Of a DNA stretch of 64,000 nt, positions 51,882-60,755 are shown piece after piece; position 1 is the stretch's first letter, and each line of letters begins with the position of its first letter. Under the pieces are notes generated by a model. That model was given only the letters and a program-made list of their open reading frames with translations. It was not told the DNA's origin and did not search any database. Both the position numbers and the translations under genes were made by a program. The stretch lies in NCBI GenBank assembly GCA_050012495.1, contig JBEKHB010000005.1:36482-100481 (forward strand), read 5' to 3'. The DNA comes from BOG-1155 sp050012495 (GTDB taxonomy: Bacteria > Desulfobacterota > Syntrophorhabdia > Syntrophorhabdales > WCHB1-27).

Positions 51882-53021
51882 ATGAAACAAATTAATGTTT
51901 GCGTGATCGGTGCTCGTAGTTTTTCCTCCGGTCATTTGATAAAACTTCTGCTACAGCATAAACATGTAAATATAAACATGCTGGTCTCAGATTCCCCTCA
52001 AGAAGGAAAGGGTGTAGAGAAGGATATAGAAAAAATACATCCTTTCTTGCGTGGGATGCTTCAAAAGACAACAGAGAACTACACTAAAGAAAAGGTAGTA
52101 GAAAACAACGACGTGGTGTTTTTCCACAAAAATCATGGGGAATTCCGTGACCGTACAGCAGATCTGATAGATTATGCGGAAGAACGAAACAAGACAGTGA
52201 AGTTTATCGATCTGAGCGCAGATTTTCGTCTAAAAGAGCAAGAACTATATAAAAAGTGGTACGGGTTTGAGCATCATAGGCCAGATTTGCTCGGGAAAAG
52301 TGTCTATGGTCTTACTGAATTATACAGAGAAGACATTAAGAAGGCCACTTTGATTGCAAATCCAGGTTGTTACCCCACTGCAACCTTGCTCGCTTTAGCG
52401 CCATTGTTCAAGGGTGGTTTTATAGATGACAATAAGCCTATTTTCATAGACTCGCTCTCTGGAGTCTCGGGGGCGGGGAACCAACCAAACGGGAGCAATT
52501 TGGCCATTCATGTGGAACAAAACGTTATACCGTACAAAATCGGCCATACACATCAACATATTCCGGAAATGGAACAAGAAATCGCCAAGATGCTAAAGAA
52601 GAAAGTTGAAGTCACTTTCAGTCCGCACTTAGTGTCCTTCAAGTACGGCATATTATCGACCCATTATGTACAACTTAAAGAAGAATGTGCATGGGGTGAT
52701 GTTTATTCAATATACGAAAACATGTATGGGAGCGAACCGTTCATCCGCATCATAGATAGTAGCGACAGCAAGACATTTCCAGAAGTAAGGAATGTAGAAG
52801 GAACTAACTTCTGCGATATTGGGTTCGCGATGACCGACAAGAAGTCAAAAGTATGCATTGTGATCAGTGCAATTGATAATATAATAAAAGGTGCTTCCGG
52901 GCAAGCCATACAAAACATGAATGTAATGTATGGTTTTGAAGAAACAGAGGGGTTGCCCTATAGTAAAGCTTTACGAAACAGTACGGCCGGCGCTCCCCTC
53001 TCGTTGATCAGAAACAATTGA
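51882..53021 (+). CDS. argC: N-acetyl-gamma-glutamyl-phosphate reductase-like protein (ArgC)
   Basis: A 379-residue AGPR homologue: N-terminal Rossmann segment (VCVIGARSFSSGHLIKLLLQH), FIDLSADFRL, the catalytic cysteine in NPGCYPTA and the conserved His in GHTHQHIPEMEQE. In arginine synthesis this NADPH enzyme reduces acetylglutamyl phosphate. The gene is much more AT-rich than its neighbours, has no clear ribosome site ahead of ATG 51882 and stands alone without other arg genes, so recent transfer, probably with the phage, is likely. Its substrate could differ from that of ArgC. Confidence 0.82.
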   Translation: MKQINVCVIGARSFSSGHLIKLLLQHKHVNINMLVSDSPQEGKGVEKDIEKIHPFLRGMLQKTTENYTKEKVVENNDVVFFHKNHGEFRDRTADLIDYAEERNKTVKFIDLSADFRLKEQELYKKWYGFEHHRPDLLGKSVYGLTELYREDIKKATLIANPGCYPTATLLALAPLFKGGFIDDNKPIFIDSLSGVSGAGNQPNGSNLAIHVEQNVIPYKIGHTHQHIPEMEQEIAKMLKKKVEVTFSPHLVSFKYGILSTHYVQLKEECAWGDVYSIYENMYGSEPFIRIIDSSDSKTFPEVRNVEGTNFCDIGFAMTDKKSKVCIVISAIDNIIKGASGQAIQNMNVMYGFEETEGLPYSKALRNSTAGAPLSLIRNN

Positions 53022-53027
53022 CGCCCT

Positions 53028-53062
53028 AACCTCCTTCTCCGGTGACCCAAGCGGGGGAGGTT
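53028..53062 (+). terminator. Hairpin after argC
   Basis: AACCTCC (53028-53034) pairs with GGAGGTT (53056-53062), 7 nt after the argC-like stop. No U-tract. Confidence 0.4.
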
Positions 53063-53170
53063 CTGCGGACTCTGCGCCCCCGTGGCCCTACCGCGCCCGC
53101 CGGGTTGACCCTTGACTTTGGATGAGATTATGGTGAAACTACTTCCAGACGCTGTTGTCGGAGGTGCGCC

Positions 53171-53569
53171 ATGGAAGAGACCGTTATGCATCTGATGAAG
53201 AGGGGCGCGATCACGTGCGGGGAGGACTGCACCGTGCGGGAGGTCGCCCAGATCATGGTGGTGAACCGCATCGGCTACTGTGTGGTCGTCAACGAAAAGC
53301 ACGAGGTCGTGGGCATCATCTCTCCCAGGAGCATCCTGAAGGCCTTCGGCATGGACCTCGATTCCACGAAGGCCAAAGAGATACTCCTCCCTTACACGAT
53401 TACCATCACTCCCCGCTCTCCCCTCTCGGAGGCAATCGAACTCATGAACAAGAAGAGGATCGACCATTTGATTGTCGTCTCTGACCGCCCGGGTAGCAAG
53501 GCGGTCTACGGCATCCTCCACGGTGAAGACCTTGTCCGGGTCATGACAGGGGTCGGGGGTGCGGCATGA
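53171..53569 (+). CDS. CBS-domain pair protein 1
   Basis: A 132-residue protein made of two CBS domains (VMHLMKRGAITCGEDCTVREVAQIMVVN and ILLPYTITITPRSPLSEAIELM), which usually bind adenosine nucleotides. Start ATG 53171 in front of a weak site. It overlaps CBS protein 2 by 4 bases, so the two are one unit, perhaps acting together as a sensor of energy state. Confidence 0.85.
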   Translation: MEETVMHLMKRGAITCGEDCTVREVAQIMVVNRIGYCVVVNEKHEVVGIISPRSILKAFGMDLDSTKAKEILLPYTITITPRSPLSEAIELMNKKRIDHLIVVSDRPGSKAVYGILHGEDLVRVMTGVGGAA

Positions 53570-53991
53570 TCAGGGTATGTGATCTCATGCACCGGGGTGT
53601 GCTCTATTGCTATCCCGATGACAGCGCAAAGGTGATTGCAGAAATGATGGCAACGCACCAGATCCGCTCAGTGGCGGTGATGGATGAGAGCGGAGAGGTG
53701 TGGGGATCGGTCTCAATGCTTGACCTGCTTAGATTCTACGGGAAGGACCTCGAGCAGACCCGGGCCGACGAGATCATGAGGCCCTACAGGATCGAGGTCG
53801 ATCCCCAGTGGCCGCTCGAAGAGGCCATCACACTGATGAAGAAGCACAAGATAGAACACCTGCTCATCATAGACCCACATGCAGGGCCGAAGCGTCCCGT
53901 GGGGATCCTCACCGATTTCGATATTGTGAGGCATATGTCCGACATCAAGGTGGGTGACTTCGAGCAGATGCTCAAAATCCCCTCCCCGTAA
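53566..53991 (+). CDS. CBS-domain pair protein 2
   Basis: A 141-residue two-CBS protein (VCDLMHRGVLYCYPDDSAKVIAEMM and RADEIMRPYRIEVDPQWPLEEAI). Coupled with the previous gene through an ATGA overlap. It is a diverged tandem duplicate of that gene. Confidence 0.85.
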   Translation: MIRVCDLMHRGVLYCYPDDSAKVIAEMMATHQIRSVAVMDESGEVWGSVSMLDLLRFYGKDLEQTRADEIMRPYRIEVDPQWPLEEAITLMKKHKIEHLLIIDPHAGPKRPVGILTDFDIVRHMSDIKVGDFEQMLKIPSP

Positions 53992-54357
53992 GCGGGCAGG
54001 AGGCCATCCTCCGTGCAAGGCTCCATGTTGGCGCCGTCTTGATAAAACGTCCTTTCGTCCCTCGTGTTTTTCCTGTTTTTATCCAAAAAGACGATAGTTA
54101 TCCCGCTTGGGTCCCGGAACTTCTCTCTTCTCCCGGAGCTCTCCCTTGTCGATTAACAGGTGACCCTCCAACACTCACGCACTTTGTTTTCTTGACAATG
54201 GCGGGGATAAGCATTAAAGTGAACCGACTGGTCGGGTTAACCACATTGGTCGGTGTAATGATAAAAGCAGGCGCACATACGGGTAAAATAACCAGCCGAA
54301 GTTGAACAACAAGGCAGCCGCGACGCCATGGCTGTCTACGGAAAGAGAGGAGACGAA
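53992..54357. other. Regulatory region upstream of the mutase operon
   Basis: About 365 nt with no gene. Holds the promoter and TetR-like operator described in the next entry. Confidence 0.5.
54192..54254 (+). promoter_or_regulatory. Promoter with TetR-like operator
   Basis: TTGACA (54192-54197), 17-nt spacer, TAAAGT (54215-54220). Immediately downstream lies the palindrome CCGACTGGTCGG (54224-54235), and TGGTCGG is repeated 18 bp further (54247-54253). TetR repressors bind this type of box; a TetR gene lies at the end of the operon (60756). Repression of the operon by that TetR is inferred. Confidence 0.6.
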
Positions 54358-55815
54358 ATGACCGAGCAAATCAGAAATAAGAGGCTGCCCGACGATCAAT
54401 TTTTCAAGATACGAAAAGAAGAGGTGTTGACGCAATGGGAAACGGGAAAAGGGGTCGAGAACCTGGACGAGTGTATTGCTGCGGCTAAAGAATTGTCCCG
54501 GGGCAAAAGCCACGCTCTGAAACTCAAAGAGGCGAAAGATAACGGGACGCATGTGCTGTTTCCGCAATTCGGACGGGCCCTCACTGAATATGTAGTCGAC
54601 GGCCTCAGATACGTGGAAGAGGAATCGGATCTGGCGCCCAACGGTATCTGGAATATCTACTCGGACTCTTATACGCGAAAAAACGATTATAAGAGTGCAG
54701 CCGACGGGATTAAGCGAAGCCGGAAGGAAGGCATGTCCATGTTGAACGGCTGGCCCATCGTCAATTTCGGAGTTGAAGAGGCGAGGCGGATAAAAAAGGC
54801 AACCCAGGTGCCTCTCACTCTTAACTCAACCGATGAAGATGGACGACTGGCCTCGGAAATTGCATTGGCTGCCGGCTGGAATGCGTGCAATACACGATCG
54901 CTTCAGGAAGTTATAGCCCACTGCAAAGAGATACCTTTAGAGGACGAAATCAGGATCAACCAGTATGAAGCCAGGCTGGCGGCGATATACACGGAAAACG
55001 GCGTGCCGGAATGTCCGCATAACCCCTGCAATCTGACCGGGTATGACAGCGCCGGGTATCGATCATTCGTCTGTGTCTCCGAATCCCTGCTCGCTGCCGA
55101 GCAGGGGGTGAAATACCAGTTCCTTGAGCATGGGCTCAACATGAATATGATCCAGGATATCGCAATGATCAGGGTGACTGAGAAGCTCTGCCGCGAGTAT
55201 TGCGAGCGCTTTGGCTACAAAGATATTGCGTTCTTTACAGGAGCTTTCCCGTTTCTGGGCGCTTGGCCCGCGCGGGCGGAAGAAGCGAACGCAATGATTG
55301 CGTGGAACGCCGTAATTGCCATCATGGGCGGCATCACCGGCGTTATTTTGAAATGCCAGGATGAAGCGTTTGCAACCCCCACAAAGGAAGGCATGGCCAT
55401 GTCTGTCAGGATTGCAAAACATTTACTCACCCTGATGGGGACCCAGAAAATTGCCGACAGCGAGAAACTAAGGCTCGAAGAATTGATGATAGAGATGGAA
55501 GTAAGGGCAATAATGGAGAAATGCCTGGAGGCGGGCGACGGCGATATGGCAGTCGGCATGTGCAAAGGGGTCGATGCCGGGTGGATAGATACAATGTTGA
55601 CACCCTGGAAACATAATAAAGGAAATGTCATGGTCATGCGTGATGCAGAAAACGCGGTGAGGTATTTCGACACGGGGAACGTTCCTTTGCCGGAAGAAGT
55701 GAAGGCATACCACAGAGAAAAATTGGCGGAGAGGGAGAGGAAAGAAGGCCGGAAAGCGAGCTTCGACATGGTGGTCCAGGACCTGCAATTTGCTTCCGTA
55801 TTGAAGAAAAAGTAA
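54358..55815 (+). CDS. Glutamate-mutase-like subunit E (GlmE family)
   Basis: A 485-residue member of the GlmE (methylaspartate mutase epsilon) family: overall layout WNIYSDSYTRKNDY, LLNGWPIVNFGVEEARR, AAEQGVKYQFLEHGLNMNMIQDIAMIR, a GGITGVILKCQDEAFATPTKEG segment and a GNVPLPEEVKAYHRE C-terminus. Together with the S subunit it makes an adenosylcobalamin carbon-skeleton mutase. From memory of the Clostridium enzyme, two of three substrate arginines are replaced (Gln70 and Asn156) and the loop with the catalytic Glu/Tyr residues is absent or changed, so the substrate may not be glutamate. ATG 54358 follows AGAGGAG. Confidence 0.75.
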   Translation: MTEQIRNKRLPDDQFFKIRKEEVLTQWETGKGVENLDECIAAAKELSRGKSHALKLKEAKDNGTHVLFPQFGRALTEYVVDGLRYVEEESDLAPNGIWNIYSDSYTRKNDYKSAADGIKRSRKEGMSMLNGWPIVNFGVEEARRIKKATQVPLTLNSTDEDGRLASEIALAAGWNACNTRSLQEVIAHCKEIPLEDEIRINQYEARLAAIYTENGVPECPHNPCNLTGYDSAGYRSFVCVSESLLAAEQGVKYQFLEHGLNMNMIQDIAMIRVTEKLCREYCERFGYKDIAFFTGAFPFLGAWPARAEEANAMIAWNAVIAIMGGITGVILKCQDEAFATPTKEGMAMSVRIAKHLLTLMGTQKIADSEKLRLEELMIEMEVRAIMEKCLEAGDGDMAVGMCKGVDAGWIDTMLTPWKHNKGNVMVMRDAENAVRYFDTGNVPLPEEVKAYHREKLAERERKEGRKASFDMVVQDLQFASVLKKK

Positions 55816-55869
55816 GGGGTATCGTTGCGACTTATCATCGCAACCGGCTGATCGAGAGGAGGAGACAAC

Positions 55870-56304
55870 GTGGAAAAGAGAGAGGCAAACAAAAGTGTTG
55901 TGATCGGCACGATCGGGTCTGACTGCCACATGATCGGTGCATGGGTGCTTCAGAAGGCATTCAAGGACGCCGGGTTCACCGTCGCCTTTCTTGGTGCGGT
56001 CGTTCCCCAGCAGGAATTCATTAATGCCGCAATTGAAATTGACGCTGACGCCATCCTTGTTTCGTCGATGTACGGAATGGGCCTCCTGGACTGCGAAGGG
56101 CTGCGGGATAAATGCATTGAGGCAGGTCTTAAAGATATCATCCTGTATGTGGGCGGCACCGTGGCAGCGCCGCTTGAACTGGAAAGGAACTGGCCCGAAA
56201 TAGAGCGGCGCTTCAGGGAGATGGGTTTCAACCGGGCATTCCCGAATACGTGCACGGCAGGTGAAGCGGTGCAGGCGTTGAAGAATGATCTGGGCATCGA
56301 TTGA
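55870..56304 (+). CDS. Cobalamin-binding mutase S subunit (GlmS family)
   Basis: A 144-residue cobalamin-binding subunit. It has the DxHxxG cobalamin motif (SDCHMIGAW), VSSMYGMG and a late YVGG, as in glutamate-mutase sigma. GTG 55870 follows a GAGGAGGAGA site. It partners the E subunit. Confidence 0.88.
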   Translation: MEKREANKSVVIGTIGSDCHMIGAWVLQKAFKDAGFTVAFLGAVVPQQEFINAAIEIDADAILVSSMYGMGLLDCEGLRDKCIEAGLKDIILYVGGTVAAPLELERNWPEIERRFREMGFNRAFPNTCTAGEAVQALKNDLGID

Positions 56305-56334
56305 GGTGCGTCGAGACCGAAAGGAAGAAAAAGG

Positions 56335-57750
56335 ATGAATACATATCTATTGGTGGATTTTGGAAGTACCTATACCAAAATTACCGCGGTCGATATTGAA
56401 AAAGAGCGCATTCTGGGAAGAGCCCAGGCGCCTACGACGATCGATACGGATATCACTATCGGATTAAACAATGCTCTTTCGGATCTGGTCGCCGCATGCG
56501 GGGTAGACGTAGAGAACGTACAGGGTAAGTACGCGAGCAGCAGTGCTGCCGGCGGTTTGAAGATGGCAGCCATAGGACTTGTTCCCGCGCTGACTCTAGA
56601 GGCGGCGCGCAGGGCCTGTCTGGGTGCGGGCGCAAAAGTCGTCTGTGCCTATGGTTTTGAGATCGACGAAGGGATAGTCCACGAAATAGAATCCGCAAAG
56701 TGCGACATCGTTCTCTTGTGCGGAGGAACGGACGGGGGCGACAAAAAGGTCATTATCCACAATGCGGGCCAGCTTGCCGGGTCACGCATCCGTTGTCCGA
56801 TATTGGTTGCGGGCAACCGCGTGGTCACAGGCAGGGTCAGGGAGATCCTGGAGCAAGGGGGCAAGAAGGTCTATACGACGAAAAACGTACTGCCGAACCT
56901 CGAAACAGTAGAGGTGGAACCGGCGCAAAACCTGATTCGCGAGATTTTCATCTCTCACATTACCAAGGCGAAAGGCTTGGACAAAGCGCAGGCGTTCATC
57001 GGCGCGCCAATCATGCCGACGCCGAAGGCAACGCTGCAGGCGGCGGCATTGCTTGCCGACGGCGCCGGGAACGAGCCTGGAATAGGCAGTCTGGTTGTCG
57101 TCGAGGTCGGCGGAGCGACAACGAACATCCATTCCGTTGCCGACTCTTCTCCCGCAACCCCCCAAACGGTCATCAGAGGTCTGCCCGAGTTACGGATAAG
57201 AAGGACGGTGGAAGGCGACCTGGGGATCAGGTATAACGCGCCGACGATTTATGATCTCATCGGCGCCGACGCATTTCTGTCCAGGTTGCGGGCTTTTGTC
57301 CCATCGATAAACGGGCAAGAATGTGACGCGGGGCAGCATATCAAATATTTGTCCCGTAATGTGAGACACGTCCCCTCAAGCGAGATCGGGCTCAATGTCG
57401 ATATAGTACTCGCTGAATCTGCTGTTTCAACGGCCGTGCAGCGTCATTGCGGAACGCTTCGACAAGAATTTTCCGTTGTCGGCGAAATAATGGTCCAGCA
57501 CGGGAAAAACCTGCTCTCAGCGGAAAATCTGGTAGGAACCGGCGGCATCTTCACGTACGGCTTGCATCCGGAAAGGATTCTTAGATCCGCGCTGTTCAGC
57601 CCGGAAACTCCGTGGAGCCTGAAGCCCAAAGCCCCGAAAGCGTATATAGACCGGGATTACATGCTGTATGGCGTGGGGTTGTTAGCCGAGGCGTTTCCGG
57701 TTCAGGCCCTGAGAATTGCCAGGAAGTATTTGACGCCGGTCTCGCTCTAA
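56335..57750 (+). CDS. glmL: GlmL/MutL-type ATPase, mutase reactivator
   Basis: A 471-residue protein of the MutL/GlmL family (ASKHA/actin-like ATPase fold): phosphate loop LLVDFGSTYTKITAV, LLCGGTDGGDKKV and VVVEVGGATTNIHSV. Members are found with adenosylcobalamin mutases and are thought to repair or load the inactivated cofactor. It is the third gene of the operon. Confidence 0.85.
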   Translation: MNTYLLVDFGSTYTKITAVDIEKERILGRAQAPTTIDTDITIGLNNALSDLVAACGVDVENVQGKYASSSAAGGLKMAAIGLVPALTLEAARRACLGAGAKVVCAYGFEIDEGIVHEIESAKCDIVLLCGGTDGGDKKVIIHNAGQLAGSRIRCPILVAGNRVVTGRVREILEQGGKKVYTTKNVLPNLETVEVEPAQNLIREIFISHITKAKGLDKAQAFIGAPIMPTPKATLQAAALLADGAGNEPGIGSLVVVEVGGATTNIHSVADSSPATPQTVIRGLPELRIRRTVEGDLGIRYNAPTIYDLIGADAFLSRLRAFVPSINGQECDAGQHIKYLSRNVRHVPSSEIGLNVDIVLAESAVSTAVQRHCGTLRQEFSVVGEIMVQHGKNLLSAENLVGTGGIFTYGLHPERILRSALFSPETPWSLKPKAPKAYIDRDYMLYGVGLLAEAFPVQALRIARKYLTPVSL

Positions 57751-57812
57751 ATCGGGTAAGCTCGATGAGAGGCCCGGATCGAGACGATTAGTAAACGGAA
57801 GGAAGGCGAATA

Positions 57813-59177
57813 ATGGAGACTGAGCGAAGGGTTGTGAAATTTGTCTGCGGCGCCACCTTCAGCGATGTGCCGCCAACGGCCATGAAGTTGATCAAGAACC
57901 AGGTGCTCGCTGTCCTTGGAACGACAATCGCAGGCGCGTCCGCGGACGGCTGCGAGACGGTCGTGCGATTGGCGAAAGAGCTTGGAGGCAAGGCAGAGGC
58001 ATCCATCCTCGTTCACGGAGGTAAGGTTCCGGCCCAGCAGGCGGCCTTTGTCAACGGTGTAATGGCTCGGGCTCTCGACTTTTGCGACGCCCTCGCCCCG
58101 GGCGCCCATATAGGCTCGGCCGTTATACCGGCTGCGCTGGCCGCGGCGGAGCTGGCGGGAGGGTGCAGCGGGAGAGACTTCCTGGCAGCCGTCGCGGCCG
58201 GATGCGAGCTGGCGGTGAGGTTGAACCTCGGCGAGTCTGAATACGACGGGTTCGATCCAACGGGTGTATGCGTACCTTTTGCCTCAACAGCGGCGGCCGC
58301 GAAGATATTCCGTCTTTCTGAAACGGAGACCTGGAACGCCTTAGCCCTTGCCTTTAACAAATGCGGCGCGAGCTTTCAGGCCAATGTGGATGGGTCTCTC
58401 GCTGTGAGGGTGATAGAAGGGTGGGTTGCGGAGGCGGGCGTGACGTGCGCCAGGCTTGCGGCGCGGGGTATTACGGGACCGGCAAACTTCCTCGAAGGCG
58501 TCTATGGCTATTTCCACCTGTTCGGTAGGGACCGGGTATCGCCGGAGAAGATACTCTCCGGGCTCGGTACGACATATGAGCTTAGGAAGCTGGTGTTCAA
58601 GAAATACCCGAGCTGCGGGCTTACCCAGGGAAGTACGGATCTGATCCTGGGGCTGATGGCGGAAAAAGGCTTTGAGGCAGATGATATTGAGGGTGTGGAG
58701 ATCACCGTCCCGCCTTACACATACAAATTGGTAGGCCATGCTTTTCAGGTCGGCAGCAACCCCAAAGTCAACGCACAGTTCAGTATCCGTTACTGTGTGG
58801 CCAACGCCCTGATCCGGAGGGCATCAAAGCTGGCCCATTTTGAAGAAGCCTCAATCAGGGACCCGGAGGTCCTGAAGCTCGCGGAAAAGGTCGAGGTGCG
58901 TTCCGATCCCACACTGGAGCGGCGGGGACATACGCCCCTGGACATGCGGGTCCTGACGAAAAGCGGAAAGGAGTACGTGAAGAGTATGGATTTCGTTCCC
59001 GGTTTCCCGGAAAAACCTCTGTCAGAAGAGGAGCACAGACAGCGTTTCAGGGATTGCATAGAGTTCGCTGCAAAGCATCTTCCTGAAGAAAAGGTGGATG
59101 GCGTCATCCGGGCCGCGGATCAATTGGAAGCGATGAGCGATGTACGGAGCCTGATCCCTTTGCTCCTCTCGGAATAA
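57813..59177 (+). CDS. MmgE/PrpD-family protein
   Basis: A 454-residue MmgE/PrpD family member (2-methylcitrate dehydratase type). Motifs VNGVMARALDFCDAL, LAAVAAGCELAVRL and KYPSCGLTQGSTDL fit this family, whose members dehydrate or isomerise citrate-like acids. Substrate unknown. ATG 57813 follows GGAAGGAAGG. It is in the mutase operon, so it probably acts on the mutase product or a derivative. Confidence 0.82.
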   Translation: METERRVVKFVCGATFSDVPPTAMKLIKNQVLAVLGTTIAGASADGCETVVRLAKELGGKAEASILVHGGKVPAQQAAFVNGVMARALDFCDALAPGAHIGSAVIPAALAAAELAGGCSGRDFLAAVAAGCELAVRLNLGESEYDGFDPTGVCVPFASTAAAAKIFRLSETETWNALALAFNKCGASFQANVDGSLAVRVIEGWVAEAGVTCARLAARGITGPANFLEGVYGYFHLFGRDRVSPEKILSGLGTTYELRKLVFKKYPSCGLTQGSTDLILGLMAEKGFEADDIEGVEITVPPYTYKLVGHAFQVGSNPKVNAQFSIRYCVANALIRRASKLAHFEEASIRDPEVLKLAEKVEVRSDPTLERRGHTPLDMRVLTKSGKEYVKSMDFVPGFPEKPLSEEEHRQRFRDCIEFAAKHLPEEKVDGVIRAADQLEAMSDVRSLIPLLLSE

Positions 59178-59188
59178 GGAGTGGTATT

Positions 59189-60604
59189 TTGACGATGACG
59201 CGAAAACTGCCGACCACATGGGACGAGGAGATAGACGTCGTGATCGTGGGTTCCGGCTTTGCCGGTCTGGCGGCGGCGGCAGAGGCCGCGGGAGCGGGCG
59301 CCGGGGTTGTTATTCTGGAAAAGATGCGGAGGTATGGAGGCAATTCCCTCATTTCCGGAGGAGGCTATTGCTCGTGGGATAGCAAACTCCACCTCAGGGA
59401 AAAGCTTAATCTCGGTGAAGACAGTTGGGAACGCCACAAGGCGGATACGCTCAAGGGTGGGGATTATTTCAATATACCCGAGCTGGTGGAAGTCATGGTA
59501 AAAGGGGCCCCTGACGGACTGAATCTGCTCATCGACAACGGGGCCGCGTTCAGGGAGACCCTACCCCGCGTCGGAGGCCATTCAGCGCATCGAAGCTATC
59601 AGGCAGACATGGGTGCCGGCCGCAGATTTACAGAGCCGTTGAAGAGGCTTGCTCAAAGCCGGGGCGCAAAAATTCGATTGAATACGCGGGTGACGTGGAT
59701 CTGGAGGAAGGACGCAGACGGTCCTGTAGCGGGGATCGAAACAACCGCCGGAGGGAAAACGACGCAGATTATTGTCAGCCGTGCTCTGATCCTGGCCTCC
59801 GGAGGGTTCAGCAGGGATGTGGAGATGCGCATGGCCTTTAACCCCAGCCTGGTCCCCGAGTATAATTGCACAAACCAGCCGGGAGCGACCGGTGAGATGA
59901 TCCGGTACGCGCAGTCGGTCGGCGCCGACACCCTTCATCTTGAGTTCATCCAGCTTTACCCGTGTGCTGAGCCGGAGAAGGGCGTGATAGACTCTTTTGC
60001 CATTCATCCATACTCCGGAGCCGGCTTCGGGTTGTTCTACGTCAACAGGCACGGCAAAAGGTTCGTCAACGAGCTGGAGCGTCGCGATGTGGTTTCCAAT
60101 GCCCAGATAGCATCAGGTCGAAAACCGACCTATGCGATCCTGAACCGGCACATATTCGATAAGCTGGCGGTCAGCGAGGAAGAGATCGAAAAAGGTATTG
60201 CCCGGGGAAGGTTCATCGAAGGGGATACGATCGGCGAGCTGGCCGAAAAGTTGAGCATCCCCGCCGCCAGCCTCCAGGAGTCGGTACTCGCGCATAACTC
60301 GTATATTGAAGAGGGGAAAGACCCTGATTTCAGCAAGCCGATGACAAAAAACATGGTGCCCCTGCGAGAAGGGCCATTCTATGCCATCGCCCAATGGCCC
60401 GCCATTCACTATTGCATGGGCGGCCTCAGAATCGATGCAAAGGCCCGGGTAATCGACATCTGGGGTAATCCCATACCCCGCCTCTACGCCGCCGGTGAAG
60501 TGTGTGGCGGTGTGCAGGGAGCCAACCGGCTCGGTGGAAATGCAATTCCGGACTGCATCGTCTTCGGCCGGATCGCCGGCATCAATGCTGCGGGGGAAAC
60601 GTGA
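59189..60604 (+). CDS. Fumarate-reductase-like FAD-dependent reductase
   Basis: A 471-residue FAD enzyme of the succinate dehydrogenase/fumarate reductase flavoprotein family. Dinucleotide motif VVIVGSGFAGLAAAAEAAG, YGGNSLISGGG, SAHRSYQADMGAG, MGGLRID and VCGGVQGANRLGGNAI are the flavin and substrate-site blocks. Single-subunit members reduce C=C bonds in unsaturated acids. TTG 59189 is 7 nt behind AAGGAG; ATG 59195 is the alternative. It could reduce an unsaturated acid made by the MmgE/PrpD enzyme. Confidence 0.82.
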   Translation: MTMTRKLPTTWDEEIDVVIVGSGFAGLAAAAEAAGAGAGVVILEKMRRYGGNSLISGGGYCSWDSKLHLREKLNLGEDSWERHKADTLKGGDYFNIPELVEVMVKGAPDGLNLLIDNGAAFRETLPRVGGHSAHRSYQADMGAGRRFTEPLKRLAQSRGAKIRLNTRVTWIWRKDADGPVAGIETTAGGKTTQIIVSRALILASGGFSRDVEMRMAFNPSLVPEYNCTNQPGATGEMIRYAQSVGADTLHLEFIQLYPCAEPEKGVIDSFAIHPYSGAGFGLFYVNRHGKRFVNELERRDVVSNAQIASGRKPTYAILNRHIFDKLAVSEEEIEKGIARGRFIEGDTIGELAEKLSIPAASLQESVLAHNSYIEEGKDPDFSKPMTKNMVPLREGPFYAIAQWPAIHYCMGGLRIDAKARVIDIWGNPIPRLYAAGEVCGGVQGANRLGGNAIPDCIVFGRIAGINAAGET

Positions 60605-60755
60605 GTGATGAGCGGCCGGCGAGGAGTTTAGCGCAACCGGTCTTCTTTCCCCTCGGCACTCTGTGCCTTGCTATTTCGATTTGGGCAGCAGCCCGTTTTT
60701 TCTTGACATCAAGGGGGGCGACGGTTAGATTGATCCAGCCGGTTGGCGTCATGGG
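60605..60755. other. Intergenic with TetR gene promoter and a partial repeat
   Basis: TTGACA (60703-60708) and TTAGAT (60725-60730), spacer 16, precede the TetR gene. A 40-nt block near 60603-60645 recurs imperfectly at 61387-61424 (GAGTGATG, GCGA, GAGTTTARCGCAAC). Confidence 0.4.
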
